Shown: piece after piece, positions 63,284 to 64,000 of the stretch
How positions within the stretch are numbered: the first letter of the stretch is position 1
Layout: every line of letters starts with the position of its first letter
Assembly (NCBI GenBank): GCA_945867815.1
Contig: CAMBIX010000002.1
Coordinates: 124,001 to 188,000 of the forward strand
Direction: 5' to 3'
DNA length: 64,000 bases
Source: an uncultured Veillonellaceae bacterium
GTDB lineage: Bacteria > Bacillota > Negativicutes > Veillonellales > Veillonellaceae
Made by a program: the position numbers and the translations under genes
Notes under the pieces: model-generated
The model's input: only the letters and a program-made list of their open reading frames with translations
What the model was told of the DNA's origin: nothing
The model's database searches: none

Positions 63284-64000
63284 ATGAATCACTTTCTTGA
63301 CCTCATCATGATTCCCATACAGGTCATTATTGTATATTATTCGATATACTATTTTGTATTGGCTGTATGCGGAATGTGGCGCCGGAAAGAAAAAAAGAAT
63401 TATACGCCAAAGAATACCTTTGCAATTATCGTTTGTGCCCATAATGAAGAAGCTGTGGTAGGCCAATTGGTGGAGAATTTAACGATATTAGACTATCCGC
63501 GGGATATGTATGATATTTTTGTCGTAGCCGATAATTGTACGGATAATACGGCTAAGGTGGCGATAGAAGCAGGGGCCAAGGTCTATGTCCGTGAAAACAA
63601 GACGGAAGTTGGCAAGGGTTATGCAATGGGCTGGATGTTTGATCGTGTTTATGAAATGGATCGTAAGTATGATGCCTTTGTCATCTTTGACGCCGATAAT
63701 TTAGTGCATCCACAGTTTTTACGTGAAATGAACCATCATTTGGAAAAAGGTGAATCGGTTATTCAAGGCTATTTGAATGCAAAGAATCCAAGTGATACGT
63801 GGATATCTGGCACCTTTGCTATTGCCTTTTGGATGGTTAATCACATGTGGCACTTAGCCAAGTATAATCTGGGATTATCCACAGCTCTTGGTGGAACAGG
63901 CATGTGTATCCGTACGGATATTATTAAAAAATATGGTTGGGATTGTAACTGCTTAACAGAAGATATGGAATTTTCCATGAAGTTATTGATTCATGGGGTT
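63284..64000 (+). CDS. Family 2 glycosyltransferase, 5' part
   Basis: Starts at ATG 63284 and remains open to the window end (239 codons). An N-terminal membrane helix (IPIQVIIVYYSIYYFVLAV) precedes a GT-A domain: FAIIVCAHNEE, FVVADNCTDNT, the metal site FDADN, GTGMCIRTDII and CLTEDMEF, the acid-base ED motif of processive-type GT2 enzymes. Probably an inverting transferase for a cell-surface glycan or polysaccharide. It follows pssA by 13 bases. Confidence 0.88.
   Translation, partial: MNHFLDLIMIPIQVIIVYYSIYYFVLAVCGMWRRKEKKNYTPKNTFAIIVCAHNEEAVVGQLVENLTILDYPRDMYDIFVVADNCTDNTAKVAIEAGAKVYVRENKTEVGKGYAMGWMFDRVYEMDRKYDAFVIFDADNLVHPQFLREMNHHLEKGESVIQGYLNAKNPSDTWISGTFAIAFWMVNHMWHLAKYNLGLSTALGGTGMCIRTDIIKKYGWDCNCLTEDMEFSMKLLIHGV

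Overview
The window looks like a core chromosomal segment of a diderm Firmicute of the class Negativicutes, most likely Veillonella or a close relative. The reasons are an AT-rich, Gram-positive-like gene set (strong GGAGG-type ribosome binding sites, intrinsic terminators, MutS2, a CcpN-type regulator) combined with outer-membrane features: a complete ADP-heptose/LPS inner-core operon, a secretin tail, TonB/ExbBD relics, and a trimeric autotransporter that also carries an SLH domain. Pyruvate carboxylase and PEP synthase with its own regulators fit an organism that feeds on lactate or other organic acids and makes sugars by gluconeogenesis. The genus is inferred from gene content only.

Layout. 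0-4.2 kb: secretin 3' end, ABC-F ATPase, GluQ-RS, CoA-binding protein and thioredoxin. 4.2-7.5 kb: two minus-strand genes (one an XRE regulator) divergent from an MFS transporter, then a ThiD-type kinase. 7.5-16.5 kb: pheST, rpsO, pnp, dut-like, NUDIX, deoB and a NifX-like protein. 16.5-21.4 kb: a decayed accessory island next to a tRNA-Leu gene. It holds a shrunken drug-efflux gene, an exbB'-'exbD fusion, a frameshifted tonB, an adhesin start interrupted by a transposase fragment, one intact adhesin gene, an integrase fragment and a candidate small RNA. 21.7-28.3 kb: PPC-domain, HD and PAP2 proteins, VTT membrane protein, Mrp ATPase, DASS anion transporter, M18 peptidase. 28.4-33.5 kb: pyc, a VirK/YbjX-like gene and nrdR. 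33.5-39.4 kb: gmhA-hldE-hldD-gmhB-waaC-waaF. 39.4-50.7 kb: exonuclease, second M18 peptidase, U32 protein, mutS2, PBP1A, tyrS. 51-56 kb: ppsA, CcpN-like regulator, PEP synthase regulatory protein, dgt. 56-64 kb: rpmB (minus), recG, tautomerase, guaB, TagA-type glycosyltransferase, psd, pssA and the start of a family 2 glycosyltransferase.

Three things stand out. (1) The intact adhesin is preceded by a consensus promoter whose 17-bp spacer contains a run of eight G, a classical arrangement for phase variation. (2) A family of long intergenic hairpins shares conserved 29-32-nt interiors but has different, nearly perfect outer arms of 17-20 bp; some copies are tandem. (3) A minus-strand locus at about 21.28-21.45 kb has a consensus promoter, a closed RNA-like fold and an intrinsic terminator but no ORF, so it is probably an undescribed small RNA. 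All calls are from reading the sequence; no database searches were run.
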